Assembly: GCA_018680005.1 (NCBI GenBank)
Contig: JAHHJQ010000078.1
Location: forward strand, 1-50,923
From: Bacteroidia bacterium
Lineage (GTDB): Bacteria; Bacteroidota; Bacteroidia; Chitinophagales; Saprospiraceae
Direction: 5' to 3'
Length of the DNA stretch: 50,923 bases
In this document: positions 1-11,847 of the stretch, piece by piece
How the letters are laid out: each line of letters begins with the position of its first letter
Position numbering within the stretch: position 1 is the stretch's first letter
The notes under the pieces: model-generated
The model's input: the letters and a program-made list of their open reading frames with translations, nothing else
Told to the model about the DNA's origin: nothing
The model's database searches: none
Position numbers and translations under genes: made by a program

Positions 1-252
<252 letters not shown>

Positions 253-309
253 TTATATGGATTTATAAATTTTTAAAGTTTTGATTATTCACATTGATTA
301 GCATTATTT

Positions 310-3300
310 CTAATCAAACTTAATATCCAGAGCTAATCCCCTTAATTCATGTATAAGGACGTTGAATGATTCTGGTATATTAGGTTCAGGCAGGATATCT
401 CCTTTTACGATGGCTTCGTATGCCTTAGCTCTACCAATGATGTCATCCGACTTGATCGTAAGCAATTCTCTGAGAATATTGGATGCTCCAAATGCTTCAA
501 GTGCCCATACCTCCATTTCACCAAATCTCTGTCCACCAAATTGTGCTTTACCACCCAATGGCTGCTGGGTAATTAGAGAATAAGGGCCAATAGATCTGGC
601 GTGCATCTTATCATCAATCATATGCGACAATTTCAGCATGTAGATTATTCCAACCGTTGCTTGTTGATGGAATCGGTCACCTGTCTCTCCATCATACAAA
701 TAGGTCTGACCTAACTGAGGTAATCCCGATTGATCAATATACTCGGCTATCTCACCAGTTTTGGCTCCATCGAAAATTGGAGTCGCAAATTTGAGATCCA
801 ATTTCTCTCCTGCCCATCCAAGGACGGTTTCAAATATCTGACCTAGATTCATTCTGGAAGGTACACCCAGTGGATTGAGAATAATATCCACTGGAGTTCC
901 ATTTTCAAGAAATGGCATATCTTCAACCTTAACAATCTTAGAAACAATTCCTTTGTTTCCATGTCGTCCGGCTAATTTGTCTCCAACCTGCAATTTTCTT
1001 TTCTTGGCCATATATACTTTGGCCAATTTCAATACTCCTGCCGGGAGCTCATCACCAATACTGATGTTAAACTTCTCCCGTTTATATCTACCTACTTCTT
1101 CATTTACCTTAATCGAATAATTGTGCAGCAATCTGGCAATTTGCTTATTCGTCTGATCGTTCTTTGTCCAGTTTGAATAATCGATTACACTATAGTCAAT
1201 TCCTTTAAGAACGCCCTGATTTAACTTGGTTCCTTTAGCAACTATTTCTTCACTATAGATACTCTTGATGCCGTCAGTTACCTTATTCTTAACCAGAATA
1301 AGCAGCTTGTCGATGAGTATCGTCTTTAACTCATTCAAAGCAATAGCATGCTGATCGTCCAATTTGGCAAGAAGTTCTTTCTCCTTTTCTTTCTGCACCC
1401 TATCCTTCTTGGCTCTGGCATATAGATGTTTGTCTATAATAACACCTTTTGTGGAAGGTGGAGCCTTGAAAGAAGCATCTTTGACATCTCCTGCTTTATC
1501 TCCAAATATGGCTCGAAGAAGTTTTTCTTCAGGTGTAGGATCGGATTCACCCTTAGGTGTAATCTTTCCAATAATAATATCTCCTTCTTTCACCCAAGCA
1601 CCAACTCGTATGATACCATTTTCGTCAAGATCCTTAGTTGCCTCTTCACTTACATTGGGAATATCATTGGTAAGCTCCTCCTCACCCAATTTGGTATCTC
1701 TGACGTCTAACTCGAAATGCTCTATGTGAAGAGAAGTAAAAATATCTTCGCTGACCACTCTTTCTGATAAGACTATTGCATCCTCAAAATTGTATCCTTT
1801 CCAAGGCATGAAAGCTACCTTAAGATTCTGACCCAACGCTAATTCACCTTTTTCCGTTGCATATCCATCACACAGAATCTGGCCCTTTGTAACACGTTGC
1901 CCTTTACGAACAATCGGTTTGAGGTTGATACAAGTTCCTTGGTTTGTTCTCAAGAATTTGATTAGCTTATATGATTTTCTATTATCCTCAAAAGAAACAA
2001 GTTGTTCTTCTTCGGTACGATCATATCGAATCACAATTTCATTCGCATCAACATATTCCACAACCCCATCACCTTCCGCATTGATCAACATCTTTGAGTC
2101 AATAGCAACTTTGGCTTCCAGACCGGTTCCAACAATTGGAGACTTGGGTCTAACCAAAGGTACGGCCTGACGTTGCATATTAGACCCCATTAAGGCTCTA
2201 TTTGCATCGTCATTTTCAAGGAACGGAATCAATGATGCCGATACTCCTACGATTTGATTTGGCGCGACATCCATGTATTCAATCTCTTCTGGAGTCAATA
2301 CTGGAAAATCACCGTGCTCTCTACATTTCACCCGCTCATTCATAAAGTTTCCTTTATCAGAAATTTGGGCATTCGCCTGTGCAATCCTCTTGAAATCCTC
2401 TCCCTCTGCCGACAAATATTGGGATTTCCCATTGACATCAACAATCCCATTTTCCACCTTTCTATATGGCGTTTCAAGGAAGCCCATCTTATTCACTTTT
2501 GCATGAACACAAAGAGTGGAAATTAGACCAATATTGGGTCCTTCTGGTGTTTCAATTGTACATAATCTACCATAGTGCGAATAATGAACGTCTCTAACTT
2601 CAAAACCTGCTCTTTCTCTTGACAATCCACCCGGCCCAAGAGCCGAAATTCTTCTTTTGTGGGTTATTTCTGAAAGAGGATTGGTTTGATCCAAAAATTG
2701 AGATAATTGGCTAGTACCAAAAAAAGAATTAATTACAGAAGATAATGTCCGGGCATTGATCAAATCAATAGGCGTAAAGACTTCATTGTCTCTGACATTC
2801 ATTCTTTCACGAATGGTCCTTGCCATTCTTGCAAGTCCAACGCCAAACTGAGCATAAAGCTGCTCCCCAACAGTTCTAACCCTTCTATTACTCAGATGAT
2901 CAATATCATCAATATCTGCCTTCTGATTCATCAGACTTACGAGATATTGGACAATTTTGATAATATCCTCTTTCGTAAGCGTCAGCTCATTCTTGTCAAT
3001 ATCGAGTTCAAGTTTTCTATTGATCTTATATCTACCAACCTCGCCAAGGTTGTATCTTTTATCAGAGAAAAACAGTTTATCAATGATACCTCTAGCTGTT
3101 TCGTCATCCGGTGGATCAGATCCTCTGAGCTGACGATAAATATGTTGAACCGCCTCAAGTTCGGAACTTGAAGGATCCTTTTGAAGCGTATTGTAGATGA
3201 TTGAATAATCTTCTTCTATATCTTCCTTTTGAAGTATGATGTTATCTACATCAGCATCTAAAATTAATTGGATATTATCTTCATCCAAGACCACATCCCT

Positions 3301-4131
3301 TTCAAGGATAATCTCGTTTCTTTCTATTGTAACAACCTCTCCCGTGTCTTCATCCACAAAGTCTTCTGCCCATTTTCTTAGTACACGTGCCGCAAGTTTT
3401 CTTCCAATTGCCTTTTTTAATTCCTTCTTGCTAACAGGAATCTCCACAGCCAGATTAAAAATATCAAGAATGGCTTTATCTGTATCAAACCCAATTGCTC
3501 TAAGAAGTGTAGTTACAGGGAACTTTTTCTTACGGTCTATGTAAGCATACATCACCGTATTAATATCTGTAGAGAACTCCATCCATGCCCCTTTGAAAGG
3601 AATGACTCTTGCGGAGTAAATTTTCGTACCATTAGGATGAAAATTTTGTCCAAAAAAGACACCTGGAGATCGATGTAACTGAGAGACAATAACTCTTTCA
3701 GCTCCATTGATTACGAAAGTTCCTTTGGGAGTCATGTATGGTATATTGCCTAAAAATACATCCTGGACAATAGTTTGGAAATCAACATGCTCCTCATCGT
3801 TACATGAAAGTCTAAGTTTTGCCTTGAGAGGAACGCTATACGTTAATCCTCTCTGCATACATTCGCTAATGGAGTACCTTGGCGGATCAATGAAATAATC
3901 CAAAAACTCTAAAACGAATATGTTACGGGCATCGGTAATTGGAAAATTCTCCATGAAAACTCGAAACAGACCTTCGCCTATTCTATTCTCTGGAGTAGTT
4001 TCTAGTTGGAAGAACTCCTGGAAAGATTGTAATTGAATATCCAGTAAATTTGGATTTTCATCAGGTAATCTAATCTTTCCAAAATTTACCCTAGGGTTGT
4101 CAATGACATTTAAAGTTCCTATAGCGGCCAT
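310..4131 (-). CDS. rpoB: DNA-directed RNA polymerase subunit beta
   Basis: 1273 aa ORF with RpoB hallmarks ([16 protein letters not shown]-like, [36 protein letters not shown]). Confidence 0.99.
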   Translation of the reverse strand: MAAIGTLNVIDNPRVNFGKIRLPDENPNLLDIQLQSFQEFFQLETTPENRIGEGLFRVFMENFPITDARNIFVLEFLDYFIDPPRYSISECMQRGLTYSVPLKAKLRLSCNDEEHVDFQTIVQDVFLGNIPYMTPKGTFVINGAERVIVSQLHRSPGVFFGQNFHPNGTKIYSARVIPFKGAWMEFSTDINTVMYAYIDRKKKFPVTTLLRAIGFDTDKAILDIFNLAVEIPVSKKELKKAIGRKLAARVLRKWAEDFVDEDTGEVVTIERNEIILERDVVLDEDNIQLILDADVDNIILQKEDIEEDYSIIYNTLQKDPSSSELEAVQHIYRQLRGSDPPDDETARGIIDKLFFSDKRYNLGEVGRYKINRKLELDIDKNELTLTKEDIIKIVQYLVSLMNQKADIDDIDHLSNRRVRTVGEQLYAQFGVGLARMARTIRERMNVRDNEVFTPIDLINARTLSSVINSFFGTSQLSQFLDQTNPLSEITHKRRISALGPGGLSRERAGFEVRDVHYSHYGRLCTIETPEGPNIGLISTLCVHAKVNKMGFLETPYRKVENGIVDVNGKSQYLSAEGEDFKRIAQANAQISDKGNFMNERVKCREHGDFPVLTPEEIEYMDVAPNQIVGVSASLIPFLENDDANRALMGSNMQRQAVPLVRPKSPIVGTGLEAKVAIDSKMLINAEGDGVVEYVDANEIVIRYDRTEEEQLVSFEDNRKSYKLIKFLRTNQGTCINLKPIVRKGQRVTKGQILCDGYATEKGELALGQNLKVAFMPWKGYNFEDAIVLSERVVSEDIFTSLHIEHFELDVRDTKLGEEELTNDIPNVSEEATKDLDENGIIRVGAWVKEGDIIIGKITPKGESDPTPEEKLLRAIFGDKAGDVKDASFKAPPSTKGVIIDKHLYARAKKDRVQKEKEKELLAKLDDQHAIALNELKTILIDKLLILVKNKVTDGIKSIYSEEIVAKGTKLNQGVLKGIDYSVIDYSNWTKNDQTNKQIARLLHNYSIKVNEEVGRYKREKFNISIGDELPAGVLKLAKVYMAKKRKLQVGDKLAGRHGNKGIVSKIVKVEDMPFLENGTPVDIILNPLGVPSRMNLGQIFETVLGWAGEKLDLKFATPIFDGAKTGEIAEYIDQSGLPQLGQTYLYDGETGDRFHQQATVGIIYMLKLSHMIDDKMHARSIGPYSLITQQPLGGKAQFGGQRFGEMEVWALEAFGASNILRELLTIKSDDIIGRAKAYEAIVKGDILPEPNIPESFNVLIHELRGLALDIKFD

Positions 4132-4226
4132 ATGATGAGTTTTGTTGAGGAGCTTTCCCCTCGAAAGTTATATGATACCCAAGGCAGGGTTAATTATTGT
4201 AAAACGTATAGTGTATAAACAGTTTA

Positions 4227-4256
4227 GGCTCAGTCTATCCAATGATAGACTAAGCC
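4227..4256 (-). promoter_or_regulatory. Intergenic RNA hairpin between rplL and rpoB
   Basis: Minus strand GGCTTAGTCTATC-ATTG-GATAGACTGAGCC: 13 continuous pairs including one U-G wobble; no T-tract follows. Confidence 0.65.
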
Positions 4257-4330
4257 ATAACAATTTATCTCTTAATGATATCCTATGTTGAATTCGGATT
4301 CTAAGTGCATTAAAGGTTGTTGTGAACGAA

Positions 4331-4711
4331 TTACTTGATTTCCACGCTCGCTCCAACAGCTTCTAATGCCGACTTAATAGATTCTGCCTCATCTTTATCC
4401 ACACCCTCTTTTACAGGAGCAGGAGCTGAGTCTACTAAATCCTTAGCATCTTTAAGACCTAAACCTAATAGGTTTTTGACTTCTTTAACAACTTTAAGTT
4501 TCGCGGCACCTGCAGATGCAAGAACAACATCAAACGATGTTTGCTCCGCAGCTCCACCAGCGTCTCCACCAGCTGCAGGACCAGCAGCAACAGCAACAGC
4601 GGCTGCAGCAGGCTCTATACCATATTCTTCTTTAAGGATATCCGCAAGCTCATTCACCTCTTTTACAGTGAGATTAACAAGTTTTTCTGCGAAGTCTTTC
4701 AAATCTGCCAT
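4331..4711 (-). CDS. rplL: 50S ribosomal protein L7/L12
   Basis: 126 aa, [34 protein letters not shown]...Ala-rich hinge...EKTSFDVVL-like C-domain. Confidence 0.99.
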   Translation of the reverse strand: MADLKDFAEKLVNLTVKEVNELADILKEEYGIEPAAAAVAVAAGPAAGGDAGGAAEQTSFDVVLASAGAAKLKVVKEVKNLLGLGLKDAKDLVDSAPAPVKEGVDKDEAESIKSALEAVGASVEIK

Positions 4712-4788
4712 TGATTACAGTTTTTTTTAAAATTTTAATAATAGTTACGAGTGCACTATTTCTATGTATATTAACTTGGAAGCTCTAA

Positions 4789-5319
4789 CTAATTTTCACC
4801 CCTTTCTCCTAATGTCTTCAGGATACCACTTAATTTTGACCCTCCTGATTGAAGAGAACTAATAACATTCTTAGCGGGTGATTGCAATATTCCGATGATT
4901 TCACCAATCAACTCTTCTCTGGATTTCAAATTACTCAAAACATCGAGTTGATCGTCTCCTTCATAAATTGCACTATCTATATATGCAGCTTTTATCTCTG
5001 GTTTTTCATTATCTCCCCTGAACTCCTTAATCATTTTTGCAGGAGCGTTACCTGTTTCAGTGAAGAATATAGCCGTAGGTCCTTTTAAGGAATTATAAAG
5101 ACCTTCAAAATTTTTCTCACCATCACATTGTTCAAGGGCCTTCTTTGCAAGGGTATTTTTTACAACCCTCATTTCGATGTTATTGTCATAACAAAGTCCT
5201 CTCAATTTATTGACCTGTTCAACCGTGAGGGTAGATGAATCCGTAATATAGAAATATTGACTTGATCCAAACTTTTCCTTTAAATCTTCTATAACTGCTG
5301 TTTTTTCTGCTCTTGTCAT
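4789..5319 (-). CDS. rplJ: 50S ribosomal protein L10
   Basis: 176 aa, MTRAEKTAVIEDLKEKF...RVVKNTLAKKAL; gene order. Confidence 0.98.
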   Translation of the reverse strand: MTRAEKTAVIEDLKEKFGSSQYFYITDSSTLTVEQVNKLRGLCYDNNIEMRVVKNTLAKKALEQCDGEKNFEGLYNSLKGPTAIFFTETGNAPAKMIKEFRGDNEKPEIKAAYIDSAIYEGDDQLDVLSNLKSREELIGEIIGILQSPAKNVISSLQSGGSKLSGILKTLGERGEN

Positions 5320-5342
5320 TTCTGTAGATTTTAAAATTTGGA

Positions 5343-6035
5343 TTATTTAATTGATCTCGCATCTACCTTAATACCAGGACTCATTGTACTAGCTACAGTC
5401 ACTGATTTCACATATGTACCTTTAGCTGAAGATGGTTTCATCTTCATTAAAGTCGACAATAATTCATTCGCATTTTCGGTTAGTTTATTTGCGTCGAATG
5501 AAATTCTTCCGATAGAAGAATGGATAATTCCATATTTGTCAACTCTAAAGGCAATCTTTCCCCCTTTTACCTCTTTCACTGCAGCAGCAACATCTGCGGT
5601 AACAGTACCAGTCTTAGGATTAGGCATTAGCCCTCTAGGTCCCAAGGTCCTACCAATACGTCCAACTTTCGCCATTACTTGAGGCATTGCAATGACAACA
5701 TCTATATCAGTCCATCCACCTGTAACTTTCTGAATATAATCATCAAGTCCCACATGGTCTGCACCCGCATCCAATGCCTCTTTTTCCTTATCTGGTGTAC
5801 AGAAAACCAATACTCTTTTTGATTTACCAGTCCCATTAGGTAGTGAAACCGTTCCTCTGATCGCCTGATCAGCTTTTCTAGGATCTACCCCTAAAGCTAC
5901 ATGAACGTCTACAGAAGCATCAAATTTGGTAGTTGAGACTTCCTTAATCAATCCCATTGCTTCATCCAAAGAATACAATTTCGTGGGATCTACCTTTTGA
6001 TTTGCAGCTTTTCTTTTTTTCGTAATTCTTGCCAT
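5343..6035 (-). CDS. rplA: 50S ribosomal protein L1
   Basis: L1 signature; probable start [11 protein letters not shown] at 6035 rather than the upstream ATG at 6056. Confidence 0.97.
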   Translation of the reverse strand: MARITKKRKAANQKVDPTKLYSLDEAMGLIKEVSTTKFDASVDVHVALGVDPRKADQAIRGTVSLPNGTGKSKRVLVFCTPDKEKEALDAGADHVGLDDYIQKVTGGWTDIDVVIAMPQVMAKVGRIGRTLGPRGLMPNPKTGTVTADVAAAVKEVKGGKIAFRVDKYGIIHSSIGRISFDANKLTENANELLSTLMKMKPSSAKGTYVKSVTVASTMSPGIKVDARSIK

Positions 6036-6106
6036 TTCTATAATTTCTGAGGTCAACGTTCAGGCAATGAACTTCCTCAATGAAAAAATCTAGTTCTACC
6101 CTGTTT

Positions 6107-6550
6107 TTACGCCTCCCAAGGTGCTGTACCACTAACTCGCAAACCCATACTTCTAGCTGTACCGGCAACCATTTTCATTGCTGATTCTACTTTGAAAGCA
6201 TTCAGATCTTCCATCTTATCTTCTGCAATGACTTTAATTTGATCCCAAGTAACGGAACCGACTTTATCCCGATTTGGAACAGCAGATCCACTCTTCAATT
6301 TCGCTGCCTCCAGCAATTGAACTGCTGCCGGAACTGTCTTGGTTACAAAATCAAAAGACTTGTCTTTGTAAACGGTAATGCTAACCGGAATCAATTTTCC
6401 CTGCGAATCCTGAGTCTTCGCATTAAATCGCTTGCAAAATTCCATGATGTTTACACCTTTGGCACCTAATGCAGGTCCAACCGGTGGAGATGGATTTGCC
6501 TGACCTCCTCTCACCTGGAGTTTAATCAGCGCTTCAAATTCTTTGGCCAT
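6107..6550 (-). CDS. rplK: 50S ribosomal protein L11
   Basis: 147 aa, [35 protein letters not shown]. Confidence 0.99.
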   Translation of the reverse strand: MAKEFEALIKLQVRGGQANPSPPVGPALGAKGVNIMEFCKRFNAKTQDSQGKLIPVSITVYKDKSFDFVTKTVPAAVQLLEAAKLKSGSAVPNRDKVGSVTWDQIKVIAEDKMEDLNAFKVESAMKMVAGTARSMGLRVSGTAPWEA

Positions 6551-6576
6551 TTTTCAAAAATTTATTCAGTTTAGGT

Positions 6577-7185
6577 TCAGGAGTTCTTTTCAACCTGCAT
6601 GAAGTTCAATTCTACTTCTGTACCCCTTCCAAATATTTTAACTATTACTTTAAGCTTTTTCTTCTCTTCGTTTACTTCCTGAATTTCGCCGACAAACTCG
6701 TTAAACGGACCATCGGTTATTTTTACTGTCTCTCCAACGATAAATGGCTCTAGGAGAGACTCTCCAATGTTCTGAGATTCATCTACTTTACCTAGTAACC
6801 GATTCGCTTCTGCATCTTGCATGGGGATCGGTTTAGTCTTCCCAAGAAAATGAATGACATTGGGTAAATTGGCAATAGACTGAACAATCTCCCCTTTGAA
6901 TCGCTTGGGATCAGCCTCTACCAATAAGTAACCCGGAAGAATATTTCTTTCCGAGATAACTTTCTTGCCTGCTCTTATCTTATATACTTTTTCCGTAGGA
7001 ACCACTACCTGCTTAATCAAATCACCCCAGTCAGATCTGGAAATTTCCAAATCAATACGTTCCTTGATCTTTTTTTCTTTTCCGCTTATTACACGCAACG
7101 AATACCATTTGGTGCCGCTGTTCTGTATATCCGGAGTAGTTGTGGTTGTTGATTCCAAAATTTTAGAATTAATTAGAAAGTCCAT
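6577..7185 (-). CDS. nusG: Transcription termination/antitermination protein NusG
   Basis: KWYSLRVISGKEKKIKERI N-domain and C-terminal KOW (GETVKITDGPFNEFVGEIQEVNEEKKKLKVIVKIFGRGTEVELNF); 5' end overlaps secE by 17 nt. Confidence 0.97.
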   Translation of the reverse strand: MDFLINSKILESTTTTTPDIQNSGTKWYSLRVISGKEKKIKERIDLEISRSDWGDLIKQVVVPTEKVYKIRAGKKVISERNILPGYLLVEADPKRFKGEIVQSIANLPNVIHFLGKTKPIPMQDAEANRLLGKVDESQNIGESLLEPFIVGETVKITDGPFNEFVGEIQEVNEEKKKLKVIVKIFGRGTEVELNFMQVEKNS

Positions 7186-7363
7186 AAATCAATTCGGTTC
7201 CTTGTTTTGAAAAGAAATCCATAACAAGGATCACTAAAGCAAAAATTACAGAACCAACCACTACAAGGTATGTGCTCTCCAAAAGACTGGCCCATGTCGG
7301 CCAGGTCACTTTGTTGATCAGTTCATTGTAGCTTTCCTTTATGTAAAGAATCAATTTATCCAT
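7169..7363 (-). CDS. secE: Preprotein translocase subunit SecE
   Basis: 64 aa, YIKESYNELINKVTWPTWASLLESTYLVVVGSVIFALVILVMDF; position between tRNA-Trp and nusG. Confidence 0.95.
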   Translation of the reverse strand: MDKLILYIKESYNELINKVTWPTWASLLESTYLVVVGSVIFALVILVMDFFSKQGTELIYGLSN

Positions 7364-7446
7364 ACATGCATCATTTAAAGTCCGAAAAAGATTAGTAGAT
7401 AAAAGCGTTCAGATTGTTACCCTATCTTTCTTTTTGATAAAATTTG

Positions 7447-7519
7447 CAGGGGAGACAGGAATCGAACCCGCAGCCCCCGGTTTTGGAGACCGGTGCTCTA
7501 CCAGTTGAGCTACTCCCCT
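7447..7519 (-). tRNA. tRNA-Trp(CCA)
   Basis: Minus strand AGGGGAGTAGCTCAACTGGTAGAGCACCGGTCTCCAAAACCGGGGGCTGCGGGTTCGATTCCTGTCTCCCCTG; cloverleaf with CCA anticodon. Confidence 0.97.
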
Positions 7520-7559
7520 AAAAAAAAAGCAGTACTTACTTTTAATCCTGCTATATACA

Positions 7560-7603
7560 GCAAAAATTAAGTGTCTCTAAAGACACCTAATTTTGCTTTT
7601 TTT
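7560..7603 (+). terminator. Strong stem-loop between tuf and tRNA-Trp, with T-tract on the + strand
   Basis: GCAAAAATTAAGTGTCTCTAAAGACACCTAATTTTGC followed by TTTTTTT; inner stem GTGTCT/AGACAC with outer A/T-rich arms. Confidence 0.6.
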
Positions 7604-7625
7604 ATCTGTATAGACTAGATTTTAA

Positions 7626-8822
7626 TTAATCTAGAATCTCTGTTACCTGACCAGCACCAACCGTTCTACCACCTTCTCTAATAGCGAATCTCAATCCTTT
7701 CTCCATTGCAATAGAGTTGAGTAGAGAAACTTCAAGAGAAACATTGTCACCAGGCATTACCATTTCTACACCATCTGGAAGCGTGACATCTCCTGTAACA
7801 TCAGTGGTTCTGAAATAAAATTGTGGCCTATATCCATTAAAGAATGGTGTGTGTCTTCCGCCTTCATCTTTACCTAAAACATAAACCTCACACTTAAATT
7901 TCTTATGTGGAGTTACAGATCCTGGCGCACAAATTACCATACCTCTTTTGATATCGTCCTTGTCGATTCCTCGAAGAAGCAATCCAGCATTATCACCAGC
8001 TTCACCCCTTTCTAGAATCTTTCGGAACATCTCAACACCAGTAATTGTAGATGTCAATGGTTTTTCACCTTCAGCCATCATACCGATGATTTCAACACCG
8101 TCTCCCGTATTGATCACACCTCTTTCTATTCTGCCTGTTGCAACTGTACCTCGACCTGTTATGGAGAATACATCTTCTATAGGCATCAAAAATGGTTTGT
8201 CAACATCTCGAACAGGTTCTGGAATATCTGCATCAACAGCTTCCATCAATTCCATGATCTTAGCTGTAGCAGCAGCATCTCCTTCAAGAGCTTTTAAAGC
8301 TGAACCCTGAACAATAGAAGCATTGTCACCATCGAATTCGTACTGATCCAGTAGTTCCCTAACTTCCATCTCAACTAATTCTAACATCTCCTCGTCATCA
8401 ACCAAGTCTACTTTGTTCATGAAAACAACAATCTTTGGAACACCAACCTGTCTTGCAAGAAGTATGTGTTCTCGGGTCTGTGGCATAGGACCATCAGTCG
8501 CTGCCACAACAAGAATAGCACCATCCATTTGAGCCGCACCAGTAACCATATTCTTCACATAATCCGCGTGACCCGGACAGTCAACGTGAGCATAGTGACG
8601 ATTTGCCGTTTCGTATTCAACGTGAGCAGTGTTGATAGTAATACCCCTTTCCTTTTCTTCAGGAGCAGAGTCAATTGAATCATAATCTTTCTTTTCGGAA
8701 AGACCTGCCTCAGCTAATACGTAGGTGATGGCTGCCGTCAGAGTAGTCTTACCATGATCGACGTGACCTATAGTACCGATATTAACGTGAGGTTTCGTCC
8801 TTTGAAAGGTTTCCTTTGCCAT
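7626..8822 (-). CDS. tuf: Elongation factor Tu
   Basis: 398 aa, [49 protein letters not shown]. Confidence 0.99.
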   Translation of the reverse strand: MAKETFQRTKPHVNIGTIGHVDHGKTTLTAAITYVLAEAGLSEKKDYDSIDSAPEEKERGITINTAHVEYETANRHYAHVDCPGHADYVKNMVTGAAQMDGAILVVAATDGPMPQTREHILLARQVGVPKIVVFMNKVDLVDDEEMLELVEMEVRELLDQYEFDGDNASIVQGSALKALEGDAAATAKIMELMEAVDADIPEPVRDVDKPFLMPIEDVFSITGRGTVATGRIERGVINTGDGVEIIGMMAEGEKPLTSTITGVEMFRKILERGEAGDNAGLLLRGIDKDDIKRGMVICAPGSVTPHKKFKCEVYVLGKDEGGRHTPFFNGYRPQFYFRTTDVTGDVTLPDGVEMVMPGDNVSLEVSLLNSIAMEKGLRFAIREGGRTVGAGQVTEILD

Positions 8823-8876
8823 CAGTAATAGATTTAAATATTTAGAATTTAGTTAAGTTATTATTTCAATTTCTTG

Positions 8877-8948
<72 letters not shown>

Positions 8949-9020
8949 GTTCCTGCATTCAAATACGCCACACATCATTTTCAGTTACTGCCTCTGCTCA
9001 GATATTGTCAAAAAAAATGG

Positions 9021-9093
9021 AGCGGGCGAAGAGACTCGAACCCTCGACCCTCAGCTTGGAAGGCTGATGCTCTACCAACTGAGCTACGCCCGC
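9021..9093 (-). tRNA. tRNA-Gly(TCC)
   Basis: Minus strand GCGGGCGTAGCTCAGTTGGTAGAGCATCAGCCTTCCAAGCTGAGGGTCGAGGGTTCGAGTCTCTTCGCCCGC. Confidence 0.96.
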
Positions 9094-9133
9094 ATTTTCC
9101 ATTTTTTACTTCCAGCTGACTGAAAGCAATGCG

Positions 9134-9216
9134 TGGGGGTGGTAGGATTCGAACCTACTCAGTCGTAGACAACAGATTTACAGTCTGCCCCGGCTCTCCA
9201 ACTCCGGCGCACCCCC
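9134..9216 (-). tRNA. tRNA-Tyr(GTA)
   Basis: Minus strand class II tRNA with long variable arm, GGGGGTGCGCCGGAGTTGGAGAGCCGGGGCAGACTGTAAATCTGTTGTCTACGACTGAGTAGGTTCGAATCCTACCACCCCCA. Confidence 0.95.
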
Positions 9217-9266
9217 GGCTAGTTCTTCAATGTTTAAGATGATCCTTTGATCACCCCATTAAAAAG

Positions 9267-9340
9267 AGCCGATGGAGGGATTCGAACCCCCGACCCGCTG
9301 ATTACAAATCAGCTGCTCTGGCCAACTGAGCTACATCGGC
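9267..9340 (-). tRNA. tRNA-Thr(TGT)
   Basis: Minus strand GCCGATGTAGCTCAGTTGGCCAGAGCAGCTGATTTGTAATCAGCGGGTCGGGGGTTCGAATCCCTCCATCGGC. Confidence 0.96.
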
Positions 9341-9362
9341 TTTTATATCAAACATCCTTTAT

Positions 9363-9383
9363 TTTGTTCGAATCACGAACAAA
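9363..9383. promoter_or_regulatory. Perfect inverted repeat upstream of the tRNA/tuf operon
   Basis: TTTGTTCG-AATCA-CGAACAAA, 8 bp arms, 5 nt spacer, about 20 nt upstream of tRNA-Thr. Confidence 0.45.
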
Positions 9384-9778
9384 CAATGTCAAATCCGCCC
9401 AAATTTCAACCTAAAGTCGATGACTCTCCAGTATTTGCCAACAAAAACTAAATCGCAAAAAACGACTATAATTCATTGATAATGAAAAGCATATGCACAG
9501 TGCCTTGAAAGCATTCCTTCAAAAGCGAACGCAAAGATAGTACTTTTGCATATAAAGAGAAACATGCATTTGAAAAAAATATGGTTGTTTTTCAACTTTT
9601 CCCATTCAAGGATTATGTTGGCTTTTAAAGCCTCTCTATTCAAAGGTTTAATTGAATTATTTGATGTCTCCCTCGAAACAACTAATTTTTGGCCATGTGA
9701 AGGCAAGAATGAATTTTTCACTTTATTGCTAACTTCGTTCTCGATAAGCTTGCCCATCCTAAATTAAAGACTTACTGT

Positions 9779-11686
9779 ATGGCTAATCAATCTCAGGTAC
9801 AATATGATGAGAGCAATGTGCGCTCTCTTGATTGGAAGGAACATATCCAACTGCGACCAGGAATGTATATCGGAAAGTTGGGTGATGGTTCTACCCCAGA
9901 TGATGGTATATACGTTCTTATCAAAGAGGTTATCGACAATTCTATTGATGAATATGTAATGGGCCATGGAAAAAAAATCGATGTTCAGATTTCCGAGCAA
10001 CAAGTTACTATTCGAGATTTTGGGCGAGGTATTCCTCTAGGAAAAGTTATCGATTGTGTTTCCAAAATCAATACTGGGGCAAAATACGATAGTAAAGCTT
10101 TTAAGAAATCTGTTGGATTGAACGGTGTCGGAACCAAAGCTGTAAATGCATTGTCCGAACATTTCGAGGTCTCATCTGTAAGAGACGGAAAAATTAAAAC
10201 GGCCATATTCCGACTTGGTGAATTAAAAGAAGACAACAAAATCACCAAAACTGCTGATGCCAATGGTACTACGATTGTTTTTCGACCAAGTAAAACTTAC
10301 TTCAAGAACTTCAAATTCAATAAAGAATACATCGAGAATCAACTTTGGAATTACGCTTTTCTAAATGCAGGTCTTCGCATAAATTTCAATAACAAGTCAA
10401 TGTATTCCAAGAATGGATTGCTGGACCTATTGAACAAGAAGACCGTTAATGACCCTAAAAGATATGATATTATACACCTGAATGGACCGGATATTGAATT
10501 AGCATTAACACATGGTGATCAATATGGTGAGCAATATCACACTTTCGTTAATGGTCAAAATACAACTCAGGGTGGAACACATCTAGCTGCTTTTAAAGAA
10601 GCTATAGTGAATACTGTAAGGAAACACTGGCCAAAGAAAAACTTCGATCCCAGAGATATTCGTGCTTCGATTATTGCCGCAATAAGTGTCCGCGTAGAAG
10701 AACCCGTTTTCGAATCTCAAACAAAGACCAAATTAGGTTCTATAAATATTTACCCCAATGGGCCAACTATGAGATCATTTGTCAATGATTTCTTGACAAC
10801 ACAACTGGATAATTATCTCCATCAGCATACAGAAATCGCAGATGCTTTGCTCAAAAGAATTGCCCAATCTGAAAGAGAACGAACAGAAATGGCGGGTATC
10901 AAGAAGCTTGCAAATCAACGGGCGAAAAAGGCCAACCTTCACAACAAAAAACTTCGCGATTGCCGCAGACATTTTAATGAAAAGAAAATTACAGAAGAGA
11001 TTAAGCTAAGTACTACGATATTTATAACCGAGGGGGACAGTGCTAGCGGATCCATAACAAAAGCCAGAGACGTCCAAACTCAGGCCGTTTTTTCCTTAAG
11101 GGGTAAACCACTTAACACTTTTGGACTCACCAAAAAAGTTGTTTACGAAAATGAAGAGTTCAATCTTCTCCAGCATGCACTAAACATAGAGGATGGTCTG
11201 GACGACCTAAGGTATAATCAGGTCGTTATATCAACTGATGCAGATGTAGATGGTATGCACATACGTCTGTTATTGCTTACCTTTTTCCTAAGATTTTTTC
11301 CTGACTTGGTAAGGGCTGGTCATCTCTATATCCTGGAAACTCCGTTGTTTAGAGTTCGTGACAAACAAAAAACATTTTATTGTTACTCTGAAAAGGAGAG
11401 GAGTAGTGCTATTCAAGAATTGAGAGGTAAACCAGAAATTACTCGGTTTAAAGGGCTCGGGGAAATTTCACCAAATGAATTTGCTGGACTGATTGGCGAA
11501 GATATGCGATTGGAGCCTGTAATTCTCTCTGATGATGCTAAAATTGATGAAATCCTTAAATATTATATGGGAAAGAATACACCTCAGCGACAAGAATTCA
11601 TCATCCAAAATCTTAAAATCGAACTTGACACCTTGGATCAAAAAGAATCTGTTGAAGTTGTGGAGGAGACATCAGAAAGCATGTAG
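9779..11686 (+). CDS. parE: DNA topoisomerase IV subunit B
   Basis: 635 aa GHKL/TOPRIM protein ([35 protein letters not shown]). Confidence 0.9.
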   Translation: MANQSQVQYDESNVRSLDWKEHIQLRPGMYIGKLGDGSTPDDGIYVLIKEVIDNSIDEYVMGHGKKIDVQISEQQVTIRDFGRGIPLGKVIDCVSKINTGAKYDSKAFKKSVGLNGVGTKAVNALSEHFEVSSVRDGKIKTAIFRLGELKEDNKITKTADANGTTIVFRPSKTYFKNFKFNKEYIENQLWNYAFLNAGLRINFNNKSMYSKNGLLDLLNKKTVNDPKRYDIIHLNGPDIELALTHGDQYGEQYHTFVNGQNTTQGGTHLAAFKEAIVNTVRKHWPKKNFDPRDIRASIIAAISVRVEEPVFESQTKTKLGSINIYPNGPTMRSFVNDFLTTQLDNYLHQHTEIADALLKRIAQSERERTEMAGIKKLANQRAKKANLHNKKLRDCRRHFNEKKITEEIKLSTTIFITEGDSASGSITKARDVQTQAVFSLRGKPLNTFGLTKKVVYENEEFNLLQHALNIEDGLDDLRYNQVVISTDADVDGMHIRLLLLTFFLRFFPDLVRAGHLYILETPLFRVRDKQKTFYCYSEKERSSAIQELRGKPEITRFKGLGEISPNEFAGLIGEDMRLEPVILSDDAKIDEILKYYMGKNTPQRQEFIIQNLKIELDTLDQKESVEVVEETSESM

Positions 11687-11847
11687 CTGACTTTTTGACG
11701 TACTTGAGTTTCGAACGATACCATATATGACTGAATCATAACTTCCGAAACCTACATAATGTCAGATTTAGTCCCATGGCATGGAAGTTGGCAATCTGGA
11801 ACTGTTATCACTTTAGATTGATTTTATAAAATATAATCCAAAACTAG

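Noticed and set aside
362-3898. Multiple plus-strand ORFs antisense to rpoB (e.g. 362..583, 1364..1729, 3236..3544)
   Set aside because: Low-complexity Ser/Leu/Phe-rich translations typical of the antisense of a long conserved gene; no recognisable motifs or upstream signals
4168-4356. 62-aa ORF in the rplL-rpoB gap
   Set aside because: Overlaps the rplL 3' end and the RNA hairpin; composition and position indicate a chance ORF
4335-4730. 131-aa plus-strand ORF antisense to rplL
   Set aside because: Fully antisense to rplL; Ala/Ser/Thr richness mirrors the L7/L12 hinge codons
9473-9767. Two opposite overlapping ORFs (94 aa and 73 aa) upstream of parE
   Set aside because: Mutually overlapping, no motif, in an AT-rich intergenic region
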